From positions 6,182-13,484 of the forward strand of contig NZ_LFEK01000002.1 in NCBI RefSeq assembly GCF_001039265.1: DNA of 7,303 nt. The letters are read 5' to 3'. Positions 6,464 to 7,303 of the stretch are shown here, one piece after another (positions within the stretch are counted from its first letter, which is position 1; each line of letters starts with the position of its first letter). Source of the stretch: Synechococcus sp. GFB01. GTDB lineage: Bacteria; Cyanobacteriota; Cyanobacteriia; PCC-6307; Cyanobiaceae. Under the pieces are notes generated by a model. The model did no database searches, was not told the DNA's origin, and was given only the letters and a program-made list of their open reading frames with translations. The translations under genes and the position numbers were made by a program.

Positions 6464-6778
6464 TTGCCCCTCATCGGCCCCGACTGGTCAGCCCTGCTGC
6501 CGGGCATCGCCCTCTGGGCCCTGGCCCTCTACCTGCCGCTGAGCCTGCCGCTGACGCGCCTCGAGCAGGCCCTGGCGGCCGGCAGCCTCGAACCGGCCGT
6601 GCAGCAGCTGCTGCTCGTGATCGCCAGCCTGGCCCTGGCCCTGGCGATCGGCACCCTCACCGACCTGGGCCTCGGCTGGGCCCTGGGACCCTCCTGGGCG
6701 TCCAGCCTGGGGCTGATGGCCTGCGGCTGGGGGCTGTTCACAGCGCTCGCCAGTCGAGCCAGGGACAACGGGGAATGA
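6464..6778 (+). CDS. Small three-helix membrane protein of unknown function
   Basis: The proposed protein has 104 residues and I do not recognise its family. It has three hydrophobic segments: about 11-31 (LLPGIALWALALYLPLSLPL), about 46-70 (VQQLLLVIASLALALAIGTL) and about 78-100 (SWASSLGLMACGWGLFTALA), joined by short loops, with a basic and polar C-terminus (ASRARDNGE). It should be an integral membrane protein. The start is uncertain: the frame is open far upstream because it runs antisense through the hydrolase gene. No ATG or GTG lies in the intergenic region, so TTG 6464 is preferred. ATG 6377 or 6368 would add about 30 polar residues and overlap the hydrolase start. Support comes from the transmembrane pattern and from the lack of any other credible gene here. 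Its last 41 bp overlap the convergent methyltransferase gene. It could still be a spurious Leu/Ala-rich ORF in high-GC DNA. Confidence 0.6.
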   Translation: MPLIGPDWSALLPGIALWALALYLPLSLPLTRLEQALAAGSLEPAVQQLLLVIASLALALAIGTLTDLGLGWALGPSWASSLGLMACGWGLFTALASRARDNGE

Positions 6779-7303
6779 TCGCCGCCGTGGCGCTCCTGTA
6801 GGCGGTGTACTCGGGATGGGTGGCCGCCAGGGAGCGCTCCTCACGCCGGGCCTTGCCGCCCAGTACCGCCGCCAGCCCGAGCAGCAGGGCCAGGTGCAGC
6901 AGACTGCCGAGCGCGAGCGTGATCCCCAGCGAGCAGACCAGGATCGCCTGGTAGAGGGGATGGCGGCAGCGAGCATAGGCCCCGCTGGTCATGAGGGGGG
7001 CGCCGGCCATCGGCTCGGGAAGCGGCGTGAGGCTCGGCCCGAGGCCCCGGAAGGCCAGGGCAGCCAGCACCAGCCCCACCAGGAACAGCGTCGCCCCGCC
7101 GATGGCGAGGGGCAGCGGCCAGGCGTAGCCCCAACTGCCGGGGGCCGGCCATGGCGGCAGCAGATGGGCGGCGATCAGCGTCAGCTGGGCCAGCAGCCAC
7201 CATTCACCGCGACGGTTGTCGAACCAGCCGCCCCAGCTCAGGCCCCAGCGCCGCAGCAGATCGAGACCCGCTGCGCCGGAGGTCTCAGGTGGGGATTTCG
7301 GCG
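6738..7303 (-). CDS. Isoprenylcysteine carboxyl methyltransferase-like membrane protein, 5'-partial
   Basis: The frame is open from the right edge to a TGA at 6738, giving 187 visible residues with no good start codon before the edge, so the start lies outside the window. The GTG at 7079 is internal, since LLRRWGLSWGGWFDN and a first hydrophobic helix (about residues 35-50) are coded upstream of it in the same frame. After a second long hydrophobic stretch comes RCRHPLYQAILVCSLGITLA, the R..RHP.Y signature of ICMT/PEMT-type methyltransferases, then a helical hairpin, and EERSLAATHPEYTAYRSAT...IP, matching their C-terminal EE..L....P.Y..Y...T..IP motif. Such enzymes use S-adenosylmethionine in the membrane to methylate a carboxyl, amine or lipid group. 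The substrate of bacterial ICMT-like proteins is generally unknown, and no CAAX-processing gene is nearby. It converges with and overlaps the small membrane gene by 41 bp. Confidence 0.85.
   Translation of the reverse strand, partial: PKSPPETSGAAGLDLLRRWGLSWGGWFDNRRGEWWLLAQLTLIAAHLLPPWPAPGSWGYAWPLPLAIGGATLFLVGLVLAALAFRGLGPSLTPLPEPMAGAPLMTSGAYARCRHPLYQAILVCSLGITLALGSLLHLALLLGLAAVLGGKARREERSLAATHPEYTAYRSATAAIIPRCPWLDWRAL

Noticed and set aside
1..7303. CRISPR array, tRNA or rRNA gene, insertion sequence or phage attachment site
   Set aside because: No regularly spaced repeats, no cloverleaf or rRNA sequence, and no transposase or integrase motifs were seen on either strand.

Overview
The window is very GC-rich (about 70% by eye), densely packed and almost entirely coding. 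The proteins look most like those of a high-GC picocyanobacterium of the Cyanobium/Synechococcus type. The reasons are a GlcE-like glycolate oxidase subunit, a plastid/cyanobacterial-style alpha/beta hydrolase, an ICMT-like methyltransferase of a form I associate with cyanobacteria, start sites without Shine-Dalgarno sequences, and two HIP1 octamers. This assignment is an inference from protein resemblance; there is no rRNA or other marker gene.

Left third (2-2975, all + strand): a NYN-LOTUS RNA-binding or nuclease-like protein (5' end outside the window), an APC-superfamily amino-acid permease overlapping it by 8 bp, and 21 bp later a secreted or membrane-anchored lytic transglycosylase. The spacing suggests one operon. 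The middle part (2939-5541) holds a divergent pair: a four-carbon-acid-sugar kinase family protein (DUF1537 type) on the - strand and a GlcE-like FAD-binding oxidoreductase on the + strand. Their start codons are only 14-17 bp apart and lie on the arms of a small inverted repeat. The right third (5456-7303) holds an alpha/beta hydrolase on the - strand, a small three-helix membrane protein on the + strand, and an ICMT-like integral membrane methyltransferase on the - strand that runs off the right edge.

The three convergent gene pairs all overlap at their 3' ends (37, 86 and 41 bp), with no recognisable intrinsic terminators. The two divergent junctions are only 14-17 and 48 bp. There is therefore almost no non-coding DNA. 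I see no tRNA, rRNA, CRISPR, insertion sequence or attachment site, and no gene-free stretch longer than 48 bp.

Functionally, the kinase/GlcE pair points to hydroxy-acid salvage around photorespiratory glycolate and C4 acids (inference). The other genes look like ordinary housekeeping or envelope functions. I did not find strong evidence for an undescribed multi-gene system. The most unusual items are the start-codon palindrome at 4349-4371, the overlapping convergent 3' ends, and the actinobacterial-looking lytic transglycosylase.
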